Assembly (NCBI GenBank): GCA_016713425.1
Contig: JADJPE010000005.1
Coordinates: 1,612,001-1,676,000, forward strand
Length of the DNA stretch: 64,000 bases
Reading direction: 5' to 3'
Source of the DNA: Deltaproteobacteria bacterium
GTDB lineage: Bacteria; Myxococcota; Kuafuiibacteriia; Kuafuiibacteriales; Kuafuiibacteriaceae
Below are positions 8,983 to 17,195 of this stretch, one piece after another (position 1 is the stretch's first letter; each line of letters begins with the position of its first letter). The notes beneath the pieces were generated by a model. It was given only the letters and a program-made list of their open reading frames with translations. It was not told the DNA's origin and made no database searches. The position numbers and the translations under genes are program-made.

Positions 8983-10182
8983 GTGCTCCGCGTTCGGATT
9001 CATGGCCGAGGGGGACAGGGCATCAAGACTTCGGGTCGCGTTCTTGCCTCGGCCCTCTTCGGCGAAGGCTTTGCCGTTCAGGATGCACCGCATTTTGGTG
9101 CCGAGCGTCGCGGAGCACCGGTTGTCGCCTCGATACGGGCCGATCGATCGTTTGTCCGTGAGCGAGGGAGGATCGAACACCCTGATGCTGTCGCGTGGGC
9201 CGATGAAACTCTACTCGGCGCCCTGCGACGGAAGACTCCGCTCAGCACGTCGGCCGCCCTCAGGCTCGATCCGGACGCCTTCGTCGTCGTCGTCGTCGCC
9301 GGTGTTGATCCAGTGCCCGCGCCGGTCCGGATGAAGGCCCCAGAGGAAAGTCCAGAGCACGCCTTCGAGCAAGCCTCCGAGCAAGCCTCCGAGCAAGCTT
9401 CCGACCAGACGCCGGGTCAATGCTCGCGAGAGGCGTTGGGTCGGAGCACAGGGTTGCTTTCCGGCCGCGGCCCGGCGCGAACGATGGCGGCGACTCTCGG
9501 AGTCGACGAGGCCCGCATTCGGATCCTGATGCTTCCGCCCGAGCTTCATGCGGGCATCGCGTGCGCGGTTGCGCTTGCCCGTCTCTGTGGCGTGGTTCGC
9601 TGGGAGACGCTGTTGGGGGCGATCGATGTTGAGCTGAGCGAGGCGGGCGTGGGTGAGGCCGCGCGCGTGGTCGCACATCGAACCGCGTCGTTCGCGTGGG
9701 ATGCGCTCTCTCCTGATGCCGGTGTCCTGCATTCGCTCGCGGATCCAGGACCCAGCCCACGACGCGCTGGGATCGATACCAGATCGCCGGATTTGGGTGG
9801 AAAGCGATGGGTATCGGTCGAGCGGGATGACGTTTCCGTGGCCGCCCCGAGGATCCTCGCGTCGAGAACCAGTCGTCACAACCCGACCGGCGGGTGGGGC
9901 ACCAAGCATCCGGTCTTGCGTCCGGAACGCTGCCGTCGGTGTTGGTGGATTTGCACCGTGGCGTGCCCGGACAGCGCGATTTCGCTCGGTGGCCATGGGA
10001 TGCCGACCATCGATCAAACACACTGCAAGGGCTGCATGATCTGCGCGACGCAGTGCCCGAATCAGGCGCTCGTGGCCGTCGATGACTTCGCAAGCGCCGA
10101 AGGCGCTGAAGGTGTGCAGGGTGTGCAGGGCGTGCAGGGCGTGCAGCGCCTGCGGGGCATCGAGCGCGAGGGACACGTATGA
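8983..10182 (+). CDS. 2-oxoacid:ferredoxin oxidoreductase, fused gamma-delta subunit
   Basis: About 399 residues from a GTG at 8983, chosen because the family core begins right there (VLRVRIHGRGGQGIKTSGRV); a GTG at 8848 would add 45 unrelated residues. Residues ~1-250 are the gamma domain, with HFGAERRGAPVVA. It is interrupted by a low-complexity SEQA repeat. The C-terminal ~90 residues are the delta domain, a two-cluster ferredoxin. Its second cluster is canonical (CKGCMICATQCP). The first reads CRRCWWICTVACP, with three rather than two residues between the second and third cysteines. The subunit should pass electrons from the TPP site to a ferredoxin. ATGA overlap with the alpha gene implies translational coupling. 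Confidence 0.88.
   Translation: MLRVRIHGRGGQGIKTSGRVLASALFGEGFAVQDAPHFGAERRGAPVVASIRADRSFVRERGRIEHPDAVAWADETLLGALRRKTPLSTSAALRLDPDAFVVVVVAGVDPVPAPVRMKAPEESPEHAFEQASEQASEQASDQTPGQCSREALGRSTGLLSGRGPARTMAATLGVDEARIRILMLPPELHAGIACAVALARLCGVVRWETLLGAIDVELSEAGVGEAARVVAHRTASFAWDALSPDAGVLHSLADPGPSPRRAGIDTRSPDLGGKRWVSVERDDVSVAAPRILASRTSRHNPTGGWGTKHPVLRPERCRRCWWICTVACPDSAISLGGHGMPTIDQTHCKGCMICATQCPNQALVAVDDFASAEGAEGVQGVQGVQGVQRLRGIEREGHV
9367..9402 (+). repeat. 12-bp tandem repeat (SEQA linker) in the gamma-delta gene
   Basis: Three adjacent units of gagcaagcctcc, the last with one change, encode repeated Glu-Gln-Ala-Ser inside the gamma domain. The insertion is in a stretch with no counterpart in the conserved core. 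Confidence 0.8.
10111..10146 (+). repeat. 9-bp tandem repeat (VQG) at the gamma-delta C-terminus
   Basis: Four units of ggYgtgcag encode GVQ repeats after the last ferredoxin cluster, forming a flexible tail just before the stop. Confidence 0.85.
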
Positions 10183-11495
10183 TTGCAGGATCAGAAGGGT
10201 CACAACGGTCACAACGGTCAGAACGTCGGCTGCTGACGGGCAATCAAGCGGCGGCCTGGGGGGCTCGACTCGGCGGCGTCGACTACGTGCCGGCGTTCCC
10301 GATAACGCCGCAGACCGAGATCATAGAGGCACTTGCCGCCTGGTTCGATGATGGATCGCTCATGGGGCGCTTGACGATGTTCGAGTCCGAACACTCGATG
10401 ATGACAGCCGCCGGAACGGCCGCGGCGGCCGGAGCTCGGACTTTCACGGCCACATCGAGTCAAGGGCTCCTGTATTCACTCGAGATGATGTACGCGGTTG
10501 CTGGGTGGCGTGTTCCGTTCGTCATGGTCAACGTCTCACGTGGCCTCGCCTCGCCCATTACGCTCGAGTCGGACCATAACGACGTCTTGGCGGCGCGAGA
10601 CACGGGCTTTCTGCAAATTCACTGTGCGACCGCGCAGGAGGTTCTTGACGCTGTCCTCATCGCTTTTCGATGGAGCGAGGATCGTCGAGTTCGTCTCCCT
10701 GTCATCGTCAATCAAGATGGGTTCTCGCTCTCGTTCACTCGCGAGCCGGTCGACATCCCGAACGAGGACGCGGTTCGAGCGTTCTTACCGACCCGGGGCG
10801 ATCTCGATGAGACCTTGTCCGGTCCGTCCCCGCAGTCGCTTGGAGTTGCTGTTCTCGACGGTTCGACCTACAGCTACTTTCGCTATCAGATGGAGCGCGC
10901 AGCGCAAGGTGCGTTGCCTGTTCTCTTGGATATCGAGAAAGAATTCGAATCGATGACCGGTCGGCGATTCCTGCCTATCGATGAATATCGTATGCACGAC
11001 GCAGAGATGGCGATCGTTGTTGTCGGGAGTCTTGGTACGCAGGCGATGGTCGCGGTCGACGAGATGCGCGCCGAGGGCGTTCGAGTCGGGCTCGTGCGTC
11101 CCCGCGTCTTGAGGCCGTTCCCGCGAAATGCACTCGCCCTGACGCTCGGACGGATGCGCGGTGTTGCGGTGGTCGATCAAGATCTATCACCAGGATTTGG
11201 TGGCATCTTGCACGGCGAGATTGCCGCGGCTCTCTACGCGCGACCTGAGCCACGTCCTTCTCTCACGAGCTACATCGGTGGATTGGGCGGACGCTTTGTT
11301 TCGGTCACGGAGTTCAAGCGGATCGTGGATGAGACGGTGGTTGCTTCGATCACCGGGCATGTCCCGCCGCCACGGCTGCTCTTCACCGATGAGGAAGCGC
11401 GGTCGATTCGAATGCTGCAGCAGATTGCCGACGACGCCCCGCAGTATGAGCTCGGCGCGCCTTTCGCATCCGGTCTCGAAGGAGACCGAGCATGA
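10179..11495 (+). CDS. 2-oxoacid:ferredoxin oxidoreductase, alpha subunit
   Basis: A 438-residue alpha subunit of the pyruvate/2-ketoacid:ferredoxin oxidoreductase family. It has the pyrimidine-binding domain signature (YVPAFPITPQTEIIEAL, then ESEHSMMTAAGTAAAAGAR) and the conserved NVSRGLASPITLESDHNDV segment. The C-terminal transketolase-like domain carries the sequence IVVVGSLGTQAMVAVDEMR. With the beta and gamma-delta chains it would oxidatively decarboxylate a 2-oxoacid with CoA to an acyl-CoA plus CO2 and reduced ferredoxin, or run in reverse. Which 2-oxoacid is used cannot be told from motifs alone, so no symbol is given. Starts and stops overlap both neighbours by four bases (ATGA). 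Confidence 0.92.
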   Translation: MIAGSEGSQRSQRSERRLLTGNQAAAWGARLGGVDYVPAFPITPQTEIIEALAAWFDDGSLMGRLTMFESEHSMMTAAGTAAAAGARTFTATSSQGLLYSLEMMYAVAGWRVPFVMVNVSRGLASPITLESDHNDVLAARDTGFLQIHCATAQEVLDAVLIAFRWSEDRRVRLPVIVNQDGFSLSFTREPVDIPNEDAVRAFLPTRGDLDETLSGPSPQSLGVAVLDGSTYSYFRYQMERAAQGALPVLLDIEKEFESMTGRRFLPIDEYRMHDAEMAIVVVGSLGTQAMVAVDEMRAEGVRVGLVRPRVLRPFPRNALALTLGRMRGVAVVDQDLSPGFGGILHGEIAAALYARPEPRPSLTSYIGGLGGRFVSVTEFKRIVDETVVASITGHVPPPRLLFTDEEARSIRMLQQIADDAPQYELGAPFASGLEGDRA

Positions 11496-12424
11496 GCGCG
11501 GGACGCGGAGCCGTTACGCCTCGCCCGCACTTGATGGCCTCCGGGACTTCGATGTGTCCCGGCTGTGGAGGCCTGCAGGTCGTCAAGCAGATCTATGAAC
11601 ATCTCGGCCGGGATGTTGTCTTTGTGAATGCAGCGGGCTGTCTAACGCTTCTGGCACCATACCCGACCACGCCGTTTCAAAGTTCTTGGATCTACACGTC
11701 CATGGCATCCGCGCCTGCGGGCGCCCAGGGTCTGGTCGATGCGATCGAGGTTCTTCGTTCGAAGGGGCGGATATCCGGGCGACGTCGTATCCACGTTGTT
11801 GTACTGACGGGCGACGGGGCTGCAAACGGGATTGGTCTATCTTCGACGTCCGGTGCGCTCGATCGCCGGCTCGACTTCTACTACCTGTGTTATGACAACG
11901 AAGGCTACGGGAACACGGGGCATCAGACCTCGCCGGCAACCCCCGAAGGCGCGCGAACGTCAACCGATGCGCTGGGGCCAGGATGTAGCCAGCCGAAGAA
12001 AGACCTCTTCTCGATTTGGGCGGCCCACGAACCGTCCTACCTCGCGACGGTCATTGGGGCCGAGCCACAAGATTTGGCGCGCAAGGTCGAACGTGCGCGC
12101 GGCTGCCAGGGACCGAAGATGTTCATCGCGCTGGCGCCGTGCCCCACGGGCTGGGGTTTCGACCCAAAAGACGCAGGACGAATCGGCCATCTTGCGGTCT
12201 CGACTGGCGTATGGGCGCTCAGAGAACGGGTGGACGGGAAGACGGTGCATACGAAGATTCCGAGACCGCGACGGCTCGTCGAGGATTATCTCCGCGCGCA
12301 GAAGCGCTTTCAGCACTTGTTTTCGCCTGTTCGACGGGACGACGTGATTCAGCGCATTCAGGCGCGCATCACGGACGCCTGGGAGGATTGGTTCAGGGGT
12401 CAGCCGACGCGACCGCGAGCATGA
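11492..12424 (+). CDS. 2-oxoacid:ferredoxin oxidoreductase, beta (TPP-binding) subunit
   Basis: A 310-residue beta chain with the N-terminal iron-sulfur ligands (SMCPGCGGLQVV, and Cys in NAAGCLTLL). Its TPP/Mg2+ motif is GDGAANGIG, followed after the usual interval by YDNEGYGNTGHQTSPATPEG. A later Cys (ARGCQGPK) is the likely fourth ligand of a 4Fe-4S cluster. This chain binds thiamine diphosphate and a cluster and forms the catalytic site with the alpha chain. It ends in an ATGA overlap with the next gene, so the oxidoreductase and the following membrane/ABC genes appear to be one translationally coupled operon. Confidence 0.92.
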   Translation: MSAGRGAVTPRPHLMASGTSMCPGCGGLQVVKQIYEHLGRDVVFVNAAGCLTLLAPYPTTPFQSSWIYTSMASAPAGAQGLVDAIEVLRSKGRISGRRRIHVVVLTGDGAANGIGLSSTSGALDRRLDFYYLCYDNEGYGNTGHQTSPATPEGARTSTDALGPGCSQPKKDLFSIWAAHEPSYLATVIGAEPQDLARKVERARGCQGPKMFIALAPCPTGWGFDPKDAGRIGHLAVSTGVWALRERVDGKTVHTKIPRPRRLVEDYLRAQKRFQHLFSPVRRDDVIQRIQARITDAWEDWFRGQPTRPRA

Positions 12425-14307
12425 CCATTCCCCGAGCGGGCGACGGTGGTGTACACCGGGGGAACATGCTCGCGTCGGCCTTACCTCTTTTCTTCTCAGC
12501 GATGCTGAGTGGACAGTTCACGTCCAACACCGTGACGCTTCCCGCGGATGCACTCCCGCCAGGTTGGGCAACCGTGCGCGCCGAGTCGGATTTGAAGGGA
12601 AAAGGATTCGTCCATCAGGTGCGCGTCGAGATCGAGCGTGGGGTGCCGGCGACGGTCGAGCTGTTCACGTCAATGAACACGACGCGGAAGATCACGACCG
12701 ACGGGAGCTTCATTACGGTTGTGGCCACGAGCGACGAAGGTGCGACTTGGCGGAAGGAGATCTTGGAGGATCAGTCGGGCGAATTCACAGGTACCGGTTT
12801 CATCGGTACGCCGACCGACTTGTCTGAGTTCACCGACGCGCTTCATCGATCCACATCCGAGCGCTGGGTCGTTGACCGTCTCGTCGAGGATTTGAAGATT
12901 CTTGCGCCCGAGCCCCTCGATGCCGCACGCTGTCAAGTCCTCGCCGCCATGCGTCTCGTCATTGTCGTCGGATCCTCCGTCGAATCGCTCGACCCCTATG
13001 TCGATTGTGCTGCGCGAGGCGCACACGTTTTCGCGATCGCCAAGGGCCATGACACCTCGATCGGGAATTCAAAGACCAACGCCAGCACCAACGCGAATAC
13101 CTACGCCAGCACCAACGCGAATACCTACGCCAGCGCCAACGCGAATACCAATACAGATACCCGCGAGGCGAGGCCGGGATTGATTCATGCCGTCGCCGGT
13201 GCCGGCCCAACGACATGGGGTCTTGGCGCCATCGCTTTGGTGGAAGCGGTCTCGCCAGAGACCGTTTACCCGTTGGTGCAGGCGCGTCTCGAGGGCTCGA
13301 CCGTCAAGTCTCACCAGGCGCTGCTTCACGACGGTCTCACGCCCGCGAACCAGATGGTCATGGGGGAGCTGAAGTGGAACCCTCTTTGGCCCGGACGCGT
13401 GCGGCAAGTTCGTCACGGGTATCTCTTCACGTTCTTTGTCGGCGCCTTCGTCTTGCTCATTGGTCCCTTCGGATACTTCGTGGGGATTCGACCTCGAAGA
13501 CCGTGGCTTGCCTGGGGCTGGTTTCCTGCTGTTTCGCTCGCCATGTGCGGCGCGATGTATCTTGTCGGTCGGACGAATACGCCCGCCGCCCCTCACATGG
13601 ATGTGGGACGCGTTTTTGTAAGCACCCCCACCGGGGAGGGCATGCGCTTCATCTTCGCGGACTTGGTCGGAGTCGAAGCCTCGAACTATGCCCTCTCGAT
13701 ACCATGGCGCGACGCTGAAACGCGGTGGCAGGCGTTCGAGCCGCCGGGGCGCCTCGGAACGCCTTTCGAGCCTTCTCGTGTGTTTGCGGAGCTCCGGACG
13801 ACCTCGGGTGGCGATGAGCTCGAAGTCATGAACCTTTCGCTGGGGCGTTTTACGAAGGCGAGGCTCGCGTGGTCCGACTTCGCGGTCGAGGCTGCCCCGC
13901 ATGTCGAGCGGACGAACCCGATCATCGTCGTGAACCCACGTGATGAGACGGTCTTGCGCGGCGTGCTGGTGACCCACGAAGGATTGACCGTATTCGGCAC
14001 GCTGGCGGGGCGCGCCAAGATCGAATTGGCCGCGCCAACCCAACCTCTACCTCAAGATTTCAGCGAGGAGTTCCTGGACAGCTCGGATAAGGACACTCGC
14101 GCCAGCCAAGCGTCACGCCGATGGCTTCGCATGCTCGGCTCGCTCAGGGACGCGCGCGAGAAGGTCGCGCCGGGCACTTACCTTCTCGTCACGGAATCGT
14201 GGGACGATGAAGTCTTGGAGCCAACCGTGTCGCCCCCCGTCGAGCGTGAAGGCGTGACGCTTCGAGTGGTCGCGGGCCCTTTTCGCGAGGTGAAGGCCAA
14301 TGATTGA
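12421..14307 (+). CDS. Exported/membrane protein of unknown function next to an ABC exporter
   Basis: 628 residues, not recognised. The ATG at 12421 overlaps the beta-subunit stop; the ATG at 12466, preceded by a GGGGG tract, is an alternative and starts directly in a hydrophobic segment (MLASALPLFFSAMLSG) that looks like a signal peptide. A beta-rich soluble region follows, then an Asn/Thr/Ala repeat linker. Two membrane helices lie near the middle (YLFTFFVGAFVLLIGPFGYF and WLAWGWFPAVSLAMCGAMYL), and a second ~230-residue soluble region ends the protein. It overlaps the ABC ATPase gene by eight bases, so it is probably a dedicated partner of that exporter, for example an accessory subunit. 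Confidence 0.7.
   Translation: MTIPRAGDGGVHRGNMLASALPLFFSAMLSGQFTSNTVTLPADALPPGWATVRAESDLKGKGFVHQVRVEIERGVPATVELFTSMNTTRKITTDGSFITVVATSDEGATWRKEILEDQSGEFTGTGFIGTPTDLSEFTDALHRSTSERWVVDRLVEDLKILAPEPLDAARCQVLAAMRLVIVVGSSVESLDPYVDCAARGAHVFAIAKGHDTSIGNSKTNASTNANTYASTNANTYASANANTNTDTREARPGLIHAVAGAGPTTWGLGAIALVEAVSPETVYPLVQARLEGSTVKSHQALLHDGLTPANQMVMGELKWNPLWPGRVRQVRHGYLFTFFVGAFVLLIGPFGYFVGIRPRRPWLAWGWFPAVSLAMCGAMYLVGRTNTPAAPHMDVGRVFVSTPTGEGMRFIFADLVGVEASNYALSIPWRDAETRWQAFEPPGRLGTPFEPSRVFAELRTTSGGDELEVMNLSLGRFTKARLAWSDFAVEAAPHVERTNPIIVVNPRDETVLRGVLVTHEGLTVFGTLAGRAKIELAAPTQPLPQDFSEEFLDSSDKDTRASQASRRWLRMLGSLRDAREKVAPGTYLLVTESWDDEVLEPTVSPPVEREGVTLRVVAGPFREVKAND
13081..13152 (+). repeat. 24-bp tandem repeat (NASTNANTYA linker), 3 copies
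   Basis: Three 24-bp units (gccagcaccaacgcgaatac plus ctac in the first two) lie in the gene of unknown function. They encode an Asn/Thr/Ala/Tyr-rich linker; the third copy has drifted. Confidence 0.9.
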
Positions 14308-15214
14308 AGTCCACGAAGTCACGCACAGATTCGATCGGTTCAGGGTGCTCGACGATGTTTCGCTGTTGGTGGAGCCTGGCGAGGTCGTGGGTCTGGTGGG
14401 CCCGAACGGCGCTGGAAAGACGACGTTGATGCGCACGATCGCGACTTTGCTGTCGCCCATGAGTGGTCGCGTACGCGTCGCGGGGCACGACGTGCGCACG
14501 CGTCCGAGCGATGTACGTCAGGTTCTTGGCTATTTGCCGGAACAGGCACGTCTGGACCCAGACCTAACGGTGACGGAGGCCTTGGAGCTGTTCGCCGAGA
14601 TCGCGGGACACGGTGGGCGTGAGCGAAGGCGCCGGGTCGCGCGCGCCGTAGAGCAGGCCGGACTTTCGGGGAGAGAGCGCTCGCTCTTGCGCGAGCTGTC
14701 CAAGGGCCAGCAGCAGCGGGCAGCGCTTCAGACAGCGCTCATGAACGATCCCAAGGCCCTCGTCTTGGATGAGCCAACCGACGGCCTCGACCCAGGCGGC
14801 CGTGAGACTCTGCTCGAGCAGATCCGCGATGTCACCGATCGAGGGTGCGCGACCCTCGTCTCGTCGCATGTCCTGCCAGAGCTCGAGATCGTCGCGGATC
14901 GCACACTGATCTTGGTGGATGGTCGAATCCGTCCGGCCGAGCAGCGTCCCCCTGAACGCTCCTTTCGCATGCTCGTCGTGGGCGATGTGGATGCGGCTCA
15001 CATCGTGCTCGCCCAGCATCCTGATGTCGCGCATGCCGTCGTCGAAGACGGCCGCATCTGTTTCGATCTCAAAGCGTCGGCCGAGGACGTGAGCGACGTG
15101 GTGAGGATGGTGGTGTCTTCGGGTGTGGGGCTTCTAGCACTCGAGGTTTTGCAATCAGACTTGCGGTCGGAGTTCCGCCGCGCGGTCGAATCTAACGAAA
15201 GAGTCCAGTCATGA
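14300..15214 (+). CDS. ABC transporter ATP-binding protein (ABC-2 exporter type)
   Basis: A 304-residue nucleotide-binding subunit. Walker A is GPNGAGKTT, the signature loop is LSKGQQQRAAL (Lys replacing the usual Gly of LSGGQ, as in many CcmA/NodI-type exporters), Walker B and D-loop are ALVLDEPTDGLDP and the switch His is in VSSHVLPE. The C-terminal ~90 residues are the accessory domain seen in drug/gliding-motility-type exporters. It powers the permease encoded four bases into its 3' end. The substrate is unknown. Confidence 0.93.
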   Translation: MIEVHEVTHRFDRFRVLDDVSLLVEPGEVVGLVGPNGAGKTTLMRTIATLLSPMSGRVRVAGHDVRTRPSDVRQVLGYLPEQARLDPDLTVTEALELFAEIAGHGGRERRRRVARAVEQAGLSGRERSLLRELSKGQQQRAALQTALMNDPKALVLDEPTDGLDPGGRETLLEQIRDVTDRGCATLVSSHVLPELEIVADRTLILVDGRIRPAEQRPPERSFRMLVVGDVDAAHIVLAQHPDVAHAVVEDGRICFDLKASAEDVSDVVRMVVSSGVGLLALEVLQSDLRSEFRRAVESNERVQS

Positions 15215-15996
15215 GAGGCCTGATCGCGAACCCCATTCTCAAGAAGGAGCTCAGGACGCTGCTGCGCGAACGTCGGAGCTTCTTGATCCCCGCGCTCTAC
15301 GCGTTGATTCTTGCGCTTGCGATCGTCCCTTCGTTGGTCACGGACTTCGGTGGCGAGGCGGCTGAACAGGGTTCCCGTCTCGCTGGCGCAGTCGCGGTGA
15401 TTCAGTTCTTTGCGGTTCTGCTCTTCGCTCCCCTCGTCGGCGCAGGCGGGATCTCCGGCGAACGCGAGCGAGGCACGTTTACGCGGCTCCTGGCATCATC
15501 GCTCCCCCGATACCAAATTGCCCTCGGGAAGCTTGCGGTTGGGGTCGCCTATGTCTTCGTGCTGCTCTTCGTCTCCGCGCCGATGCTGACCATCGCCTAC
15601 CAGCTCGGTGGCGTCGAGTTCTCGGTGCTGAGCGGCCTCTACGTGACGCACGGGCTGCTCGGCGTGTGGCTCGTTTCGCTCGGGCTCTGGGTTTCGAGCT
15701 ACTTCGATCGGACTTGGTCGAGCTCCATGGTCGCGGTCGCGGTGCCCGGTGCTTTGATTCTCGTGAACATTGCCGTCATCTTTGGGCTTGGTCAGGACGG
15801 GGGGGCGATATCCGCGAGCACGCAATGGCTGGCTGTCCTAAATCCTGGCTTCAGTATGGTCTTGTTGTTCGGTGGTGCCGAGCCGCTCGATATGCCGGCT
15901 CGTGAGGCCTGGACGGCTCACTTTCTGGCGCTGGCCGCCTTTCTTCTTCTCACGACGCTTCTGCTGGCGCGGCGTCTGAGTCGGCTGCGGAGCTAA
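15211..15996 (+). CDS. ABC-2 type transporter permease
   Basis: A 261-residue integral membrane protein beginning with the typical cytoplasmic start of ABC-2 permeases (NPILKKELRTLLRERRSF) and the motif GGISGERERGTFTRLLASSL between the second and third helices. About six hydrophobic segments can be seen. It overlaps the ATPase gene by ATGA and forms the membrane half of the exporter. The last gene of the run that starts at 8983; a 194-base gap separates it from the TRAP cluster. Confidence 0.92.
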   Translation: MRGLIANPILKKELRTLLRERRSFLIPALYALILALAIVPSLVTDFGGEAAEQGSRLAGAVAVIQFFAVLLFAPLVGAGGISGERERGTFTRLLASSLPRYQIALGKLAVGVAYVFVLLFVSAPMLTIAYQLGGVEFSVLSGLYVTHGLLGVWLVSLGLWVSSYFDRTWSSSMVAVAVPGALILVNIAVIFGLGQDGGAISASTQWLAVLNPGFSMVLLFGGAEPLDMPAREAWTAHFLALAAFLLLTTLLLARRLSRLRS

Positions 15997-16190
15997 GCCG
16001 TCTCGGCCGTCTTGAAGCATCCGTCGCTGGGAGGTCCCGGAAGTGGCCGCAAGCCGATGCCCCTGGCTCCGTCGATAGAGCATCAGAAATCGGGGCGAGT
16101 TGCTCGATCTGTCGGTTGACCAGCCTTTGACCCTGTGCGTAACCCAGTCCGATGCGGGCTCTGCGACTTCATCACCAGCTTCCACATTGC

Positions 16191-17195
16191 ATGCGCACAT
16201 ATCGCCCCGCTGCCGTTCGACTGAACGGATTGAAGCTTTTCGCGCTCACGGTCGTCGTAGGTTCGTCTGTGAGCGCATCGGGCTGCATTCGGCAGGCGCT
16301 GGTCAACGGCCAGATCGCTTCGACGCGCGAGGCGTCGTTGGCCTTCAACCAGGTCGACGACTGGGAGATGGCGTACAACGCGGCGTCGGCGGGCATCGTC
16401 CAATTCGAGGGCATGCACCGGCTGGCGCCGAGGAACCTCGATGCACTTTTCATGTTGGCGCGGGCCTATGCCGGCTATGGCTACGGCTTCGTGGAAGACG
16501 ACCTCGAGGTGGCCGAAGATGCGCTCGACCAGGCGGCGATTGACTCTCATCGGGCGCGTGCAGTTTCTGCGTACGGGAAGGCCGTCACCCACGGTCTCGC
16601 GTTGTGGGCAGCCCGTGGCATCTCGGGTTTCGATGAGGCACAGCGTGACGAAACCACCCTGCGCGCCTGGCTCGAGGCGAACTTCACCGAGGTCGAGGAC
16701 GCGGGTGATCTTCTCTACGTGGCTGCGGGTTGGTTGTCGCGCGCGAACCTGAAGAAGGACGATCCGGCGAGTGTGGCTGAGCTTTGGATCGGCTTTGCGA
16801 TTCTCGAGCGCGCCTTGGCTTTGAACGAGAGCGAGAACGGTTATTCCGGCCTCATGATGTTTGCGGCCTACCACGCGCGGTCTGTGACGGCCGACTTGGA
16901 TCTCTCGCGCAAGACGTTCGAAGACGTCATCAAGAAGACGGGGCGGCAGTCGCTCCTTGCGCTCTTCAACTATGCGACCAAGTACGCGTGTGCCAAAGGT
17001 GACGCCGAACTGTACAACCGCCTGCTCGAGGAAGTCGTGACGGCCGAACCTTCAGACGCGAATTATCACCTAATGAACGCGATCGCGAAGCGTCGGGCGC
17101 GCCGTTGGCTTCATCCGCAGAGGATGTTCGACGCTTGTAGCTTTGGGCCGCTCGCGCGGCTGGATGTGACGGGGGTAGACAATGCGAATGATTGA
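16191..17195 (+). CDS. TRAP transporter T-component lipoprotein (TatT-like)
   Basis: 334 residues from the ATG at 16191, which places a basic start and hydrophobic core before the lipobox (SVSASGC); an ATG at 16152 would push the signal peptide inward. The rest is helical and TPR-like, with NLDALFMLARAYAGYGYGFV and LFNYATKYACAKGD, and a C-terminal conserved KRRARRWL segment. TatT of Treponema pallidum (Tp0956) is the best-known example: a trimeric lipoprotein that works with a TatP/DctP binding protein, proposed to bind hydrophobic ligands. The adjacent genes encode exactly those partners. The gene overlaps the DctP gene by 14 bases. Confidence 0.85.
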   Translation: MRTYRPAAVRLNGLKLFALTVVVGSSVSASGCIRQALVNGQIASTREASLAFNQVDDWEMAYNAASAGIVQFEGMHRLAPRNLDALFMLARAYAGYGYGFVEDDLEVAEDALDQAAIDSHRARAVSAYGKAVTHGLALWAARGISGFDEAQRDETTLRAWLEANFTEVEDAGDLLYVAAGWLSRANLKKDDPASVAELWIGFAILERALALNESENGYSGLMMFAAYHARSVTADLDLSRKTFEDVIKKTGRQSLLALFNYATKYACAKGDAELYNRLLEEVVTAEPSDANYHLMNAIAKRRARRWLHPQRMFDACSFGPLARLDVTGVDNAND

